Shown: positions 11,660-24,300, numbered from the stretch's first letter. The stretch is DNA of 64,000 nucleotides from Dermanyssus gallinae (GCA_003439945.1 QVRM01001100.1:97501-161500); one strand, 5' to 3'. A program made the numbers and translations. The notes: generated from the letters alone by a model not told the origin.

Positions 11660-12049
11660 GGATCACAACAAAAGCAGTGCAGCAATTTAGAGTCAATATC
11701 GAATGTCGCTAGTCAAAAACGAATCGTGGTATCATCAGGAATGCAATCTGCTTACCTAGATTCTCACTCTGAATTATTAAAGGATTCGACTGTGCCTGCT
11801 GACAACCGTAGCCCTTGACGCATCTGTAAGCGACTACCTAATTGACTACGGCCAAAGCCTTAAGTAGTGACTCACAAACCCACTAAAACCGTATTCCTCC
11901 CCACCCCAAGGCTCGGTATTGCTTTGGCAGTACTTGGAAACCACGGGGCTGGCTTCTGCGCGCCGTCTGCCATCAACGTTTCATCTGCTCTCCCCCCTCC
12001 TTTCGCATCATTAAGTGGTGTGTCCGAAAAGGCGAGAGCAATACCAAAT
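11660..12049. other. No supported gene
   Basis: Only short random frames. The C-rich stretch near 11880-12120 may be the 3' untranslated end of the adjoining R1 relic. Confidence 0.4.
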
Positions 12050-13680
12050 TTGCCCGGCCCGAGTGAATGCGTCGTCGAGGGCCTGTCTGCTCCCCCTCCT
12101 CCCCCCCCCCGGGCACCTCGTCTCGACCATTATATCGCTCAAACCTCTCCCTCCTGGCTTTTTCCAGGGACCTCTTGAGTGTCAAAATGGCGTTGAACCA
12201 GTTTGTTGCCTGTTTTCATGACGTCTCCGATGACCTCATCATGTGGTCGACGACCTCTCTGATACGTAGAGAGGCTCCTCACTGCGGTGGGAACCTGCGT
12301 CCCGTGCTGCCCTAAAAGCCTCGCAACGCAAATTGGTGTGTTCAACGTCGTCCGGCTCACTAGAGCCGCTCGTCACACAGATGTCACTGTTCGCCTTTTT
12401 AATCCTTATTATGTGGCTTCGGAACTGACTCTGTCCCCAAGTACGAGGCAAGTGCTGATCGTGTCCGGTCAGGACGTCGTTACGTCGTGCAGTAGTATAA
12501 CTCGCCATGTTGGCAATCATACCACACTTCGAGATCTGGTATCGGACTCTTGTCAGAGCCTCGGGGTCATCCCGGGTCTTACCTCCGCCTATTCCTTCTG
12601 CCAGGTCGTAATGGTGGAACTCCTGGCCATGGTCAGGTCCAACTGCCCGTCGAGAAAGCGCTTGCTTTTGTTCCCGCGAGCGGGACTTATGGCATCTTGG
12701 CTAGTACCATGAGGGCCTCGGTCGAAACCGTCCGATATGCGCGGCTTACCCTGATCGCCAACATCCGTTGGGCTAACTTTAGTGTTCCCCTATTTTTCCG
12801 TACGCATCTCCATGTCCGCCCAAACCGGGGCCGCATACAGTGCCGTTAATTCGACTACTATCGCTTATAATCTTCTTTTGGCTTCTGACACTCCACCGAC
12901 CCTCAGCAGAATACGCGCTAGGTTCAGGGAGACCATTTTGACTTTATCAGTCACATATTTTAGATGCGCCGATCCCGAAAGTCTTGCATCGAAGGCGACC
13001 CCGAAATACTTCGCCTCCTTTCTGATTTCTACCGGGTGGTCCGCCATCACGGGTCTTACCCTATATGCCCTCTTGCGGTCTGTTAGGTACATCGCCTCTG
13101 TCTTGTCGGATGCTAGCTCAACATAATGGCTTTCAGTCCATTCGTTTACACGGGTCAACGCTTTATTGGCGGCGCTCTCTAGAACTGACTTGACACTAGC
13201 CGTAACCATGAGTGCGAGATAGATCGTCGGCGTTCGCTAGCGTCTCCACCCCATTCGAGAGATTATTTATTTCGAGCACCGTGTCGTAAGCCAGATTCCA
13301 GAGCACGAGCCCAAGATCGAACCTTGTGGGACTCCACCTGTAACTTCGTATTCCTGCCGCCCCCCCCTTGGTGACCTCATTCACCCAGGTGGGATGAAAT
13401 CACCCGACGGAGGTAAGCGGAGATTTCCTTCTTCTTCATCGCCCCATAACCACTTTCCAGTTCATTGTGTTTAAGACATTTTTTGACATTCAGGAGAATG
13501 AGGAGCACGAAACGCTTTGTCTTGAGGATCTTCGCGGTCTCCTCACCCGCTCGTTCCAGTACCCTCTTTAGGGGCTCCCAGCGTAGAGCGACGTTTCTGA
13601 ACTGAGCCTCTGAAAGCGCTCCCTTGGCATCGTTCTCCTTGTTGAGACGGTAGGACATTCTCTACTATTTTCTCAAAGCG
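12050..13680 (-). pseudogene. R1-clade retrotransposon 3' half, same family as the 24.5-30 kb element
   Basis: From high to low coordinate: KGALSEAQF and FVLLILLNVKK (RT motifs 2 and A, 13377-13658); LGLVLWNLAYDTVLEI and ADDL (motifs B and C, 13196-13384); then SDKTEAMYLTDRK, VEIRKEAKYFGVAFDARL and LARILLRVGGVSEAKRRL (12865-13209). The C-terminal cluster SSEPDDVEHTNLRCEAFRAA lies at 12239-12520. The last matches GDPDDEEHTVLHCGALREAR of the larger element. Frameshifts separate each block, and the first catalytic Asp of the A motif is now Asn. The 5' half (gag and endonuclease) is absent, consistent with 5' truncation. Confidence 0.82.
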
Positions 13681-16607
13681 TCCAGTAGGCCGATAGGCCA
13701 AAACGCCGACGCTCTTCTTCTTCTAGACTCGTCTTTGGAGCAATTTGCCACGGCAAAGTGGTTCAATTAGATGATGCAACATTCTGCAATTAAGTTGAAC
13801 CTAAACTCGCCTATGATTGGGCATAGAAGTATGCGCCTCTAGATAACACCTGGTCCAAAATATTGAGAGAGGATTATTTATGGGCTATACTGCTCGAACG
13901 GAGGCCGATGACGTAGCTGTTAAAATCAGTTTTATTTATATACATACGTACGGCTTGTACATTGCTCGCGAGTGAGGACAAAACTCTGCAAGTCGAGCGC
14001 ATGTAGATGCCAAGTCTGCCACCAAGCTTACTCGAGCTAGGGTTTGGCGCTGAAAACATGTTAAAAGCGGGCAAAGTGCACCCAATTTATTCAAACAGCT
14101 TGCAGCTTTTGAACAAACGATTTTATGTACCCTCACACTAGGTTTCAAAGACGAAATAAAAAGTGACTCCGTCGATGAAGCAGCCCGTGTAGAGAGCCTA
14201 GAGCTTAGTTTTATATTGTATGATTTCGTGAGGCACTTTCTGGCCGGTTTAGCTGTTGTTTTTCGAAATGGATCTAACACTTGACAGGTTAACTCGCACT
14301 TTAGGCTCCTTTTTAATGAGAGGTTTCGGGAATGCATAATGCATCTGCGTTGCTGACAACTGCCGGCAACTAAACCCCCCTGAATCCGTACCCTCCCCCC
14401 CCCCCCCCCCCCCCGCCAAAGCTCAGCTCAGAGTCCGTGGCATTTCTTCGACACACACTTCAGGGCCTGACGACGTCTCAACGGCCAATGACCGAACAAT
14501 AAAAGCCGTACCCTGGTGTGGCCCAGGTGACACGCGGAGACCGAGGCACTTCCTGATTGTCAGAGAGCAAGAGTTGGATTTAGCAGAATCAAAGACTTTC
14601 AAATAAGTTCGTTCGGAAGCTCTCCGGGGACCTGCTACATATGCCGGCATTCTCAAAGAGTTTTTTTTTTCAATTTTACATACTTAGAGTGGGCATTTGC
14701 AATTCACGCATCTGGCTACGTATGTGCAGTCGCAGAGTGTCTAAATTTTATGCACTGTTCAGATGTTTGATTGTTACGGCCGTTTGCGGCAATGTGACCA
14801 AGCTTTAAACACTTGTAGCATATTATAGGTGCTCCGGTAAGCATATTTCAATTCCGCCAATGCGTTCTGAATGCTAAGAACACCTTGAATTAAAGAAGTA
14901 TTCCCAATTTAATTCAATGTTTAGTCTTAATGTCTTAATCGATCTTATTATTATTATTATTATTATATATGACGGCCGACTGGTTTATTGGCTATTGAAG
15001 GCTGACGAAAGCCAAAACTACTGTGGCCAGCACTATTGATTCAGTATGCACAGAAGACACGCGTTTCTCGGTCTGTCAGCACCTATCTATCTGCAGGAAT
15101 CTCGGCAAGTGGAAGAACCCGTTTTTTAAGTGGAGTGTGTCCGCTCCTCTGCTGTCTCACCACCAAGAAAGACGCAGAAAATAAAGAGAAGGAGCTAGAA
15201 CGAGCTAGGAAATTACCACATGTGACGGGACTTGGTCAGCCGCTTCTCTGCGGCAGCGCCCCACACCGGATTCGTCGACGACATCGGCATCCGTAGGGAC
15301 CAATGAATGAAGCAAAGAATGAATATGGCGGACTGACAGGCAGAATCGGCAGGAGACCAGAGGACGCGCAATACAATCGCAATGCACTTATCACGGACAG
15401 GACGGGGGCTAACGAAGCTTTAGCTAACTGCACGCGGCTATTGGCTATGCATGCGTACGCGTATACTGATGTACGTTCGAACGTTCATATGTACGTATGC
15501 ATGCATAAGTGCATGTATGGATGTATGTATGTTACGTGGGAATCCCCTTCCCCGCCCTCTTGGTGGCGTAATCAGAACGGCAGCCCGCTGTAGTCAGCTG
15601 GTCGGTCGGTTGGTTGGTTGGTCGGTCGGTCGGTGACTGTCGATCATACGTCGTCGTCGTCAAGTAAAGTGTCCTTCGGGAGAACGTTGACAACCCCACA
15701 CGGAGGACGGTGACAAAGCGTCAGCCTTTTTGCCTATCTATTCGCGCCTTTATTCTGTTGCGCCGCTGGAGCGGCGGGGGTGTGAGCGTGGGGGGGAGGA
15801 GCGCAAGGAGGCCTTTCTCTCTGTCCTGTCCTGATCCCCCGGGCAAGGGGTGCCCGGGGGTGCATCAGGGCAGGGCAGAGCGCAGGGCCAGGACAGGGAG
15901 GGCAGAACAACTCCCATCGGTGGAAAGGAGAGGCATTGGAAGTCGAAATCGGTAAGAATCGACGGAAACTACCGACGACCAAGGCAGGCTCCGCAGTCAT
16001 GCAACACCGCTGCCGCTGCTGCTGCGGCACTATGATGATGGTGATGCGATTGTTGCTGTTCTCTGATGAACGAATCCGCCCGCTATCCGATAATGGCTGC
16101 TGGCCGACCTGATGGTTGGGTTGGTCCTGGCGCGTAATCTTACGCGACGCATAATCATCATCGCCAGCTAGCCGTTTTTTTACTGCTTAGGTAGCTGCTG
16201 TCTGTTGTATCGCAGAGCAGCAAGGTGACGACACCTCGCGCGCTCAGCTGAGACTCATGCCCAGATCTGGGCGATGCGAGCCTGGGGGAGCTGTGGTGGC
16301 ACAGCGGTGGCGGGAGACAGGATGGCAGCCACGCTGTGCTGCTTACGTCGACTCACGGTCGTTGGCGAATCGACGGCAACGTCTTTGAGGTAGGTAGCGT
16401 GTGGTGGCTTTTTATCCAATTTTGACTGATTAAAACCTGGCCACGGCCTGATCGAAAACGCTCGCTCGCTCGCTTCTACCGCTCACCGCTACCTCGGCGG
16501 TACCACTACCGCCGAGGATTCTACGAGTGGACCGCGCTGCCTGGCTCGACACAACAGATATTTTGCTTCGTATTCTCTTCGTATGCCGTATCGTATGCCT
16601 TTTCTTC
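13681..16607. other. No supported gene
   Basis: Mixed sequence with a C20 run (14395-14414), a short (ATT)n near 14945-14967, GGTC/GGTT runs near 15600-15632, and a GC-rich purine tract near 15760-15910. Several frames exceed 80 codons (for example 13936-14337 minus), but their composition follows the base composition and no motif is recognised. Confidence 0.5.
14395..14414. repeat. C20 homopolymer
   Basis: Twenty consecutive C; G4-forming on the complementary strand. Confidence 0.9.
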
Positions 16608-16829
<222 letters not shown>

Positions 16830-17213
16830 TTTCGTCTTCTTCTCCTTCTTATTATTCTGCTTCTTTCTCTCCCCACAGACTACGGTGTTTAACTCCATTC
16901 GTCGTCTTCATTCGCCTCTGTTTGCTATAACGTTGCTATTTATTTCGCTGCTGTGTGCGGCGCTGATAGTGCTCAATTAGTTTGAGTACTCGTTTGCAAG
17001 GCACAGAATTCTCCAGTGTGTGGTGGTAACTCAAATCCTTGAACTTACTGGTGGCGCTGTTAGGCTCGTCCTCGCTACGATCATCGCTATGTATTGCGAT
17101 GATACGCGGTGTGCGGCAACTGTATCAACGTACAATGATTTTTTTTCAGAAAACATGCTATTGCGTCAGTACCGCGTCAGTACTTCACTTGCGCTTGAAA
17201 TTAACAGGCGCAC
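16830..17213. other. No supported gene; unique sequence before LINE-A
   Basis: TTCTTC-rich edge of the microsatellite followed by apparently unique sequence. This is presumably the pre-insertion flank of LINE-A. Confidence 0.5.
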
Positions 17214-17224
17214 TATAATGAAAC

Positions 17225-17227
<3 letters not shown>
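17214..17227. repeat. LINE-A target-site duplication, 5' copy
   Basis: TATAATGAAACGTT, identical to 21513-21526. Flanking bases on both sides differ, so the duplication is exactly 14 bp. Confidence 0.95.

Positions 17228-17273
<46 letters not shown>
17228..17273. repeat. A46 tract at the 5' end of LINE-A
   Basis: Forty-six consecutive A lie between the 5' target-site duplication and the first LINE-A bases (CAAGATGGCGGCG). The tract is inside the duplicated flanks, so it was acquired with or after the insertion. See findings. Confidence 0.95.
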
Positions 17274-17274
<1 letters not shown>

Positions 17275-17277
17275 AAG

Positions 17278-18586
17278 ATGGCGGCGCCCAACAGTGCGCT
17301 GTGTTTTGTATGTAGCTCCGTGATAAAGAGCTCGTGTGAGTGGACCCCAGTGTCCTACCTGTTTTGTGGGTGTAGCCCATGTGAAGTGCTCATCACCGCG
17401 CACCGATGTAGGGGCAAACCAGCCCGCTCGGTGCCCTGGATGTCCTGAACTGGAAGGCGCCCGCCCAAACGGCGCCTTGCTTGAGATCCTGCAGCGGATT
17501 AGCCGTCTCGCGGCGGCAAATACAATCCGAGTGTCGGAGCTTGAACAACTGGTCTCCGAGCTTCGTTCCCGTCCCACCGGGAGCAGCGTAAGCACATCGG
17601 GAGTAGAAATCGAGACGAAGAAGCAGGTGGCACAGCACAAAGTGCCACAGGACACTGGCGGCAGCTCAATACTTGCCGCCAACCCCGTAATTGATTCGAA
17701 CGTCTCAGATGCGCCCACCGTCACTCGTACTGTTGGTAAACAAAACCAACAGCAACAACAGTGTCAGGGGAAGCAGAGACAGCGAGTGCAGAAACCGCAG
17801 CAGCAGACGCCTCCTACAGACGTCGCCAAGAGTGTTGTCGATCTCGATCAACAGCGCCAACAACGGCGGGAAGAGAGAGCGGCTGAGCGGCAGCAACGAC
17901 AGCGGGAGAAGCTGGAGAAGAAGGAGAAGCCGGCGCCGGCAGCAGAAAGTGACATCACCACTCCGCTGCAGCCGCGCGAGCCGGTTGTCGACTCAATGGA
18001 CTGTACAGAGACAGCCAACGTAGATCAGCTGGACAACGAAGGCTTCCAGCTGGTGGAGAAAAGAAGAAAAAAGAAGAGAAAGCTTGCGAGTGAAAGTGGT
18101 GGATCGACCAGCAACAGCCCAGAGAAGCAGGATGGACGCCTGGGGCCGAGGCCGAGCGATGCCTCTCAACTTCACAAGCAAACGGCAGCAGAAAAACGCG
18201 AAACTAACGCGAATAGGAAGCACCGTCCTCTTCGAGCAGGAAGTGCTGAAGTAGACCTGGGTGAGATAACACTGTGTAAAAACCGTGTGTTGCCCATGAG
18301 AGCTCTCCGTTTGGAGGGCTTCAGCCGGAAAACGTCGGCAGAACAGCTGCGTGGTTGGCTAACCGGGAGACATACTGTAGTGCGTGCTATTTGGAAACTC
18401 AAAGTTTCCCGGCCGGACTCCGTCTTCTGCGTGGCCTTTGGTGATAGTGACTTTAGTAACGTTTCAAGTAGCGCCTTCTGGCCGAAAGGCGTGAGTTTCC
18501 GGCGCTGGCTGGGGGCTCCGCCGGCTCAGGCTAGGGTATGCGAAGAGTTTACTGACGGGCATGGCTTAACAGCTAGACATCAATGA
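17278..18586 (+). pseudogene. LINE-A ORF1 (PHD-finger, coiled-coil nucleic-acid-binding protein), one frameshift
   Basis: The likely start is the ATG at 17278 in a good Kozak context (AAGATGG). That frame gives CFVCSSVIKSSC, and the remaining ligands CPTCFVGVAHVKC and RCPGC are in the frame running 17336-18586. A C4HC3 finger therefore exists only if both frames are joined near 17340. A heptad-like helix (LLEILQRISRLAAANTIR, then VSELEQLVSEL) follows, then a Gln-rich segment, then a charged helix (EERAAERQQRQREKLEKKEK). A basic patch (KRRKKKRKL) comes next, then a folded C-terminal region (LRLEGFSRKTSAEQLRGWL). Presumed role: RNA binding and chaperone activity in the retrotransposition particle. 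The stop TGA overlaps the ORF2 ATG as ATGA. Confidence 0.75.
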
Positions 18587-19885
18587 CGCCTTCTGCCAAG
18601 GCAGCTGCATGCTGCTCGCAGCTGCAAATTATTGCTTTGGAATTGTGAAGGTTTATCTGGGGCCTTACAGCTAGCACCAGAACGTTTGTTTGAAGGTGTG
18701 GACATTGTACTCCTGACGGAAACTTTTATGCGAGTGGAACTGCATCTCGACGAGATGCGAGGTTTTCATCTGCTAGCGAGTCTTCCAGACGGAGGGCGGG
18801 GAAGACCAGTAGGTGGACTTTCAATCTATTTACGAACAGGGTCACCCCGAATGCAATGTGTGTGTCGAGGTGAGTGTTGCATGACACTCACCTCAGGTAG
18901 TTTCAACCTCGCATTGTTCTACCTGCCACCTCACTACGATGACGTTGAGGTTGCCGATGCGATCAGTGCTGGTCTAGCGGGACTAAACCTCCAGCTACCC
19001 ACTCTGGTCGGCGGCGACTTCAACTGTCGTATTGATAGTGGCGCCACCGACAGGAAGGGCGATGTGCTTCTTACGCTTCTAGAGAATAGAGGCCTGCATT
19101 GCGCGAATGAGCGTGATAAATTCACGTACGTTTGCCAAAGTGGAAGAAGCACTATAGACCTCCTGTTTCATAACCTTCAACATCCGACGGAATTTCAGGG
19201 ATGCGAGGTCCTTAATATTCCAGCACGGAAGCACCTGCCGGTGCTAGCGTCTCTGTGTCTGCCTGGCCAGGGGCGCGCCCCGCGGCGGCAGCCGACAACG
19301 TACTTGTCTAGGCAGCTAGATTTGCGTGTATTAACGCGCAAATTACGGCTCCTGGGATCAACTTCTGACGTTGAACAAAGCAACCACGCTTTGGAGGCCA
19401 CTGTCAAAGCGGCTGTAGTCAAGAAGAAGTACAGAAAAAGACGGGCGCGGCCCTGGTTTACACAGGCCTGCTACCTAAAACGTCGGGAAGTGTTGGGGCT
19501 CCTGCGCCGAGCACGGGCTCTGCACCCCGACCCCCAGATAGTTGCTGATCGTAGGGCGCTTTATGGCCGACATAGAGCAACCTACAAGAAACTGCTCGTG
19601 GAGAATAAGCGCCGGTATGATGAGGAGGAGGAGTTTCGCATGCTTCAGAGAGCAGAGCGCGAACCCCATGTCTACATTGTTCGCCGGCTGAGCAAAGCCA
19701 TGCACAGCATGACAAAGGAGCAGTTGCGGCAGCACTTTAGTGCGCTTCTGCTCGATGCAAACGCCCCCGCGCCTAACCCAGTTATTGAGCGAACCGCTCA
19801 CTCTGGAGCAGCACTGCATGAATTCGCCGTTTACGGTGGAAGAAGTGGTGCAGATCTTGCGCGGGTTGCCCAAGAGGAAGAGTAG
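18583..19885 (+). pseudogene. LINE-A ORF2, APE-type endonuclease part
   Basis: ORF2 probably starts at ATG 18583, overlapping the ORF1 stop (ATGA). One frameshift near 18635 separates that start from the long frame. Motifs in order: WNCEGL (Asn), LLTETFM (Glu), GGLSIYLRTG, LFYLPPHY, GGDFNCRID (Asp and Asn), STIDLLF. The final catalytic block, normally SDH followed by hydrophobics, reads ARKHLPVLAS, so the Asp before the His is replaced by Lys. This suggests the copy is no longer active even apart from the frameshifts. A basic, Arg-rich linker follows (KKKYRKRRARPWF). The frame ends at 19885 after shifting out of register with the RT frame near 19800. Confidence 0.8.
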
Positions 19886-21422
19886 TGGTCCTGATGGGAT
19901 CTATTACGAACACTGGGCTGAGTCGTCCGATGTTTTAGCAGGGGAGCTGTGTAATCTGTTTAATCAGATACTCAGCGGGGGACACATACCCCAGGTTTGG
20001 CACGAGGCCAGACTTACTCTGCTATTCAAGGGCAAATACGGTGACAACGTGGACGATCCAAATCTCTACCGGGGTATCGCGTCGGAACGCACTCTTAAGA
20101 AAATCTTCGCCAAGTTGATTATCTCGAGGGTGTTTCCAACTGTGGAGAAGACCCTACCTCCGGAGCAATTCGGATTCAGGAAGGGTCGAGGTACACAGGA
20201 CGCGATCCACGTACTCCAGTCGGAAGTTGAGCGGGTGTTGGCTGTGCCCGGGGGCCACTTGTACGCCGTCTTTATTGATTGTGTCAAGGCCTTCGACAAA
20301 GCTCCCCGTCACTTACTAGTCGATTCATTTCGACATGCTGGGGTGGGTGGTTCTTTTCTACGAGTGCTCTCCAGCTTCTTTGCTGAAGACCGCCTTGAAG
20401 TAAACATAAGGGGCGAAGACACCTTGCAGCTGAGGCAAAACGTAGGGACCCCTCAAGGGGACCCTCTCAGTTGCCTAGCCTTCTCTTTGCTCATTGCAGA
20501 CCTAGCCCGCCACGTGCGGAAGGAGTTTAGAAACGCCGTCGTTGTTATGTACGCGGATGACATAGTAGTGGCCCACCGGGACCGCGGTGCCATTCGTCGT
20601 ATTGTCGGCGACGTAGAAGGTTACCTTCACCGTAGGGGCCTACAAATAAATTCGCGGAAGACGAAAGCCATTAAGTTTCGCCGTGGGGGTCGATTGGCTG
20701 CAGCAGACGTAATACCCTGCTGTGGCCAACCGCTGGAGTTTGTCAACTCCTTCCCGTATTTGGGTCTGAGACTGCACTATACGGGAACGACCTTTACCAA
20801 GCACATCGGCGACAGGTGTCGGGCGGCTATTGCCTCTATTCACACAGAGGTGAGAGATCTTCGACGACTGTCTCTGAGTGCTGCATTGCGTCTTTTTGAG
20901 CTTAAGATTGTGCCAATGTTGAGCTACAGCCTTGGCAGGGTGTGGGGCCATCTTTCCGCCGCAAATTTTGCGCAGCTAGAAAGATGCTTCACAATATATA
21001 TGAAGCGCGTTCTTTGCTTGCCGCGCACGGCAAGGAATCGCTTTGTGTACCTGCTAGCGGGTTGCGGACCGGCAGTGGAAATAATCAGAGTCAGGCTTAA
21101 GTCACCTATTACAATGCCACTTCAACAATTTTTGTTGGAGTGGCAGGGAAAAGTGACCGAGGCCTCGGCTGAGGTAGCACAGTTAGATGTGTACCTCACC
21201 AGGGAGCTTTGGGAGGGAATGGCATGCACTAGCCGGCACGTGTACACAAGGTACATTGTACATGGCTATCATCACTTGGTGTGTTCAACTCAAGGATTTC
21301 ACCAAGTTGGCGATCAATGTCGTTGCCGGTTCTGCTCGCAGGTATGCGCTAAATACCACGCAGCGAGCTGCCAGTCGCATCGGCGGTCTTTGCACTTTCT
21401 TGCCCGGTGGGACGGTCGCTAA
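19740..21422 (+). pseudogene. LINE-A ORF2, reverse transcriptase part
   Basis: An uninterrupted frame of about 560 codons, functional as protein from about 19810. Motifs in order: KRKSSGPDGIYYEHW; GFRKGRGTQDAIHVL; motif A FIDCVKAFDKAPRHLL (first Asp); motif B GTPQGDPLSCLAFSLL; motif C VMYADDIVVAH (catalytic Asp pair); motif D LQINSRKTKAIKF; motif E FPYLGLRL. A thumb-like region (LRLFELKIVPMLSYSLGRVW) follows, then a C-terminal Cys/His cluster (CRCRFCSQVC, KYHAASC). All catalytic Asp residues are present. The copy is scored as a pseudogene because the upstream endonuclease is in another frame. It synthesises cDNA by target-primed reverse transcription. Confidence 0.88.
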
Positions 21423-21512
21423 AGTGTTAAAATTGTATATAATGATGATTGTATTGTATTTATGTACCATCTTGAAATGCAAAGTTATTGCGAAATAAAC
21501 AATATGTATATG
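21423..21512 (+). promoter_or_regulatory. LINE-A 3' UTR with AATAAA, no poly(A) tail
   Basis: A 90-nt 3' UTR contains AATAAA at 21494-21499 and ends TATGTATATG directly against the target-site duplication. The tail matches the minimal insertion at 52443-52478. Confidence 0.75.
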
Positions 21513-21526
21513 TATAATGAAACGTT
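21513..21526. repeat. LINE-A target-site duplication, 3' copy
   Basis: TATAATGAAACGTT, identical to 17214-17227. Confidence 0.95.
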
Positions 21527-22532
21527 TCTCCCTATCTTAGTAGCGTGCTTCTTTGGCTTTATCTGACAGCTTCCAGAGCTGTCCAGCCGGATCTAACACC
21601 ACGCATTGCTGCTAACTTCAATTCAATGCAACGACATACCTTCCTTTAGCCAACATTTGTGAATGTTCTTCTTCCAAGCACACCGGTATGTTAGTTGAGT
21701 TGTATCTGAATCGAACCATTTGTTCTCTTGCAATTTATACACATTTTATGTTAGTTTTTTTGGCACATTGATTGATGTACATTTCGTTCACTCAATTGAG
21801 TATAATATGCAGTTCAAAAACGCTTATTCATAATGATTTATCTTCTTCACGCTTCCGGCGAAAGAACTTAAGTGCAACGATTTTTGATCCAGTGCTCTAC
21901 ATTTTACTGCATGGTACTTGCTACACCTCTGCAGACAGAACCGGTAGGTGCACAACTTATACTCATCGTGAAGGGCTATGCGCTATGAACCTAGTGTATA
22001 CGTGTTATTGTTTGTGAATGAGAGTGAAATTACTAAAATTTGTGACACTGGTGTTTATAGGAGTATAAAATGTGCTGTTGCGAGACAACCACACTGCCGT
22101 GCTCGTGCCAAATTCTGCTTCTTCTGAACATATAAGGCCGGTCAGAAGATGCGGCATGGTCTCTTAGAAGAGAATTCGCCAAAAAAATAAGTTCTTTACT
22201 AGCTTGCACGCCAAATACCTCAAAAGCATTACCCTGCGACTACTCATAGCGCTCACACACAACTAACACAATGCGAGCTGTGGTTGCGGAGTAATTACGA
22301 TTTTTCGGAGGGCATGTAGAGATTGAGTGCATCTGCCAAGGAGGACTGGTTGTCTCGCAACAGCACATGTTATGCCTCTATATCAGGCAAAAACACCAGT
22401 GTCACAAATTGTAGTAATTTCATTCTCATTTCGAAACAAGAATTCTTAGACCCATGTTTCATTGGAAAAAAACATTTGCTTTAACGAGCTCTACAATTCG
22501 TACTATCAATTAAAAAAAAAAATGATAGTGGT
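21527..22532. other. No supported gene
   Basis: AT-rich sequence with no long frames. GTTGTCTCGCAACAGCACAT near 22350 and the block TGCTGTTGCGAGACAAC near 22071 are inverted relative to each other, and GTGTTTATAGGAGTATAAAATG at 22052 partly returns inverted at 22370-22395. There may therefore be a worn inverted-repeat element spanning about 22020-22430. Confidence 0.4.
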
Positions 22533-23486
22533 CTGGTAGTTCAACAAATTCTTAAAATGAAAACCAAGAATTTTCCAAATTTTGTTTTTTTTTCTTATTC
22601 AATATACTCCCCGAGGAGCTCAATACACTTTTCCCACCGAGATTTCAGAGCATTTATACCTCTTGAGTATAATTCCGCGTCTTCAGACTGAAAATAGGCA
22701 TTGACAGCATCCTTAACCTCTTCATTGTTGGAAAAACGCTTTCCACCGAGACTATTCTTCAAATGTCCGAAGAGGAAATAATCAGAGGGCCAGATCTGGA
22801 GAATAGAACGGTTGTTCAATAAGTTCGAACCTCAGTTGGGCCAGTTTTGCCGATGCTTGCCGCAACTTATATGCAGGAGCATTGTCATGGTGAAACAGGA
22901 CAACCTTTTTCTGCAAAGCGCGCCGTTTCACGATGAGTTCTTGCTTCAGGCAGTCCAACAGTCTTGCATAATATTCTCCCGTGATCGTTTTACCGCTCTA
23001 AAGGTAGTCGACCAGAATTATTCCACGTTATCCCCAAGGCCTCCGCTATCTCCCTAATATTCACTCGCTTATCTGTGGCAAAGATTTTCCGCACTTTTTC
23101 CACGTTTTCCTCATCAGTTGCCATTTTTGGGCGTCCCGAACGTAGTTCATCCTCGGTGCTCCTGCGACCCTCTTTTTAACTCTTTAATCCAGTTGGAAAC
23201 AGTGGCAAAACATGGCGCAGAGTCACCGTACACCTCGTCTAACTCAGTTTTCCCTTGGGTCGCAATCCAATCTTTGAAATAAAAATACTTGATAACCACT
23301 CAAAACTATTTTTCTCCATTTTTCAAAATCACGCCGATACGTTGCACAGGAAAAGCGATCAAACGAAATTGCAACGGCAAATCACCATAATATTTTGACT
23401 GCTAGCAGTCGAAAAGTTGCCGTTTCCAATAGCGAATTCTGTTCGAATTCTGAAAAGCTCATTTTAAGAACCTGTTGAACTACCAT
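22533..23486 (-). mobile_element. Internally deleted mariner (DD34D) transposon
   Basis: Terminal inverted repeats related to CAGGTAGTTCAACAAGTTCT bound the element, though both outer ends have substitutions. The transposase reading starts at the ATG at 23319-23317 and ends at the stop 22597-22595. It contains LFGHLKNSLGGKRF and the terminal WEKCIELLGEYIE. About 315 bp are missing relative to the full-length copy at 31549-32832: sequence jumps from the helix-turn-helix region (EIAEAL) straight to the WDQRGIILVDY region. The first catalytic Asp is therefore gone. Small frameshifts also occur. Such deletion derivatives can be moved only in trans. Confidence 0.88.
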
Positions 23487-23514
23487 TGGAAATGATTAAT
23501 AAATCATCACATTA

Positions 23515-24300
<786 letters not shown>

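Larger units (their letters stand above)
17274..21512 (+). mobile_element. LINE-A: near full-length APE-type non-LTR retrotransposon
   Basis: A two-ORF element with a PHD-finger ORF1, an APE-type endonuclease and a reverse transcriptase. It is bounded by perfect 14-bp duplications TATAATGAAACGTT. The 5' untranslated region is only four bases before the ATG at 17278, so the copy is either nearly complete or slightly 5' truncated. The 3' end is not poly(A) but ...AAATAAACAATATGTATATG. A 36-bp copy of this same end was inserted independently at 52443-52478, confirming the 3' terminus. Coding frames are interrupted by about three single-base shifts (near 17340, 18635 and 19800) with few stops, so the copy is young. 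Clade assignment within APE-type LINEs is uncertain. Confidence 0.9.
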
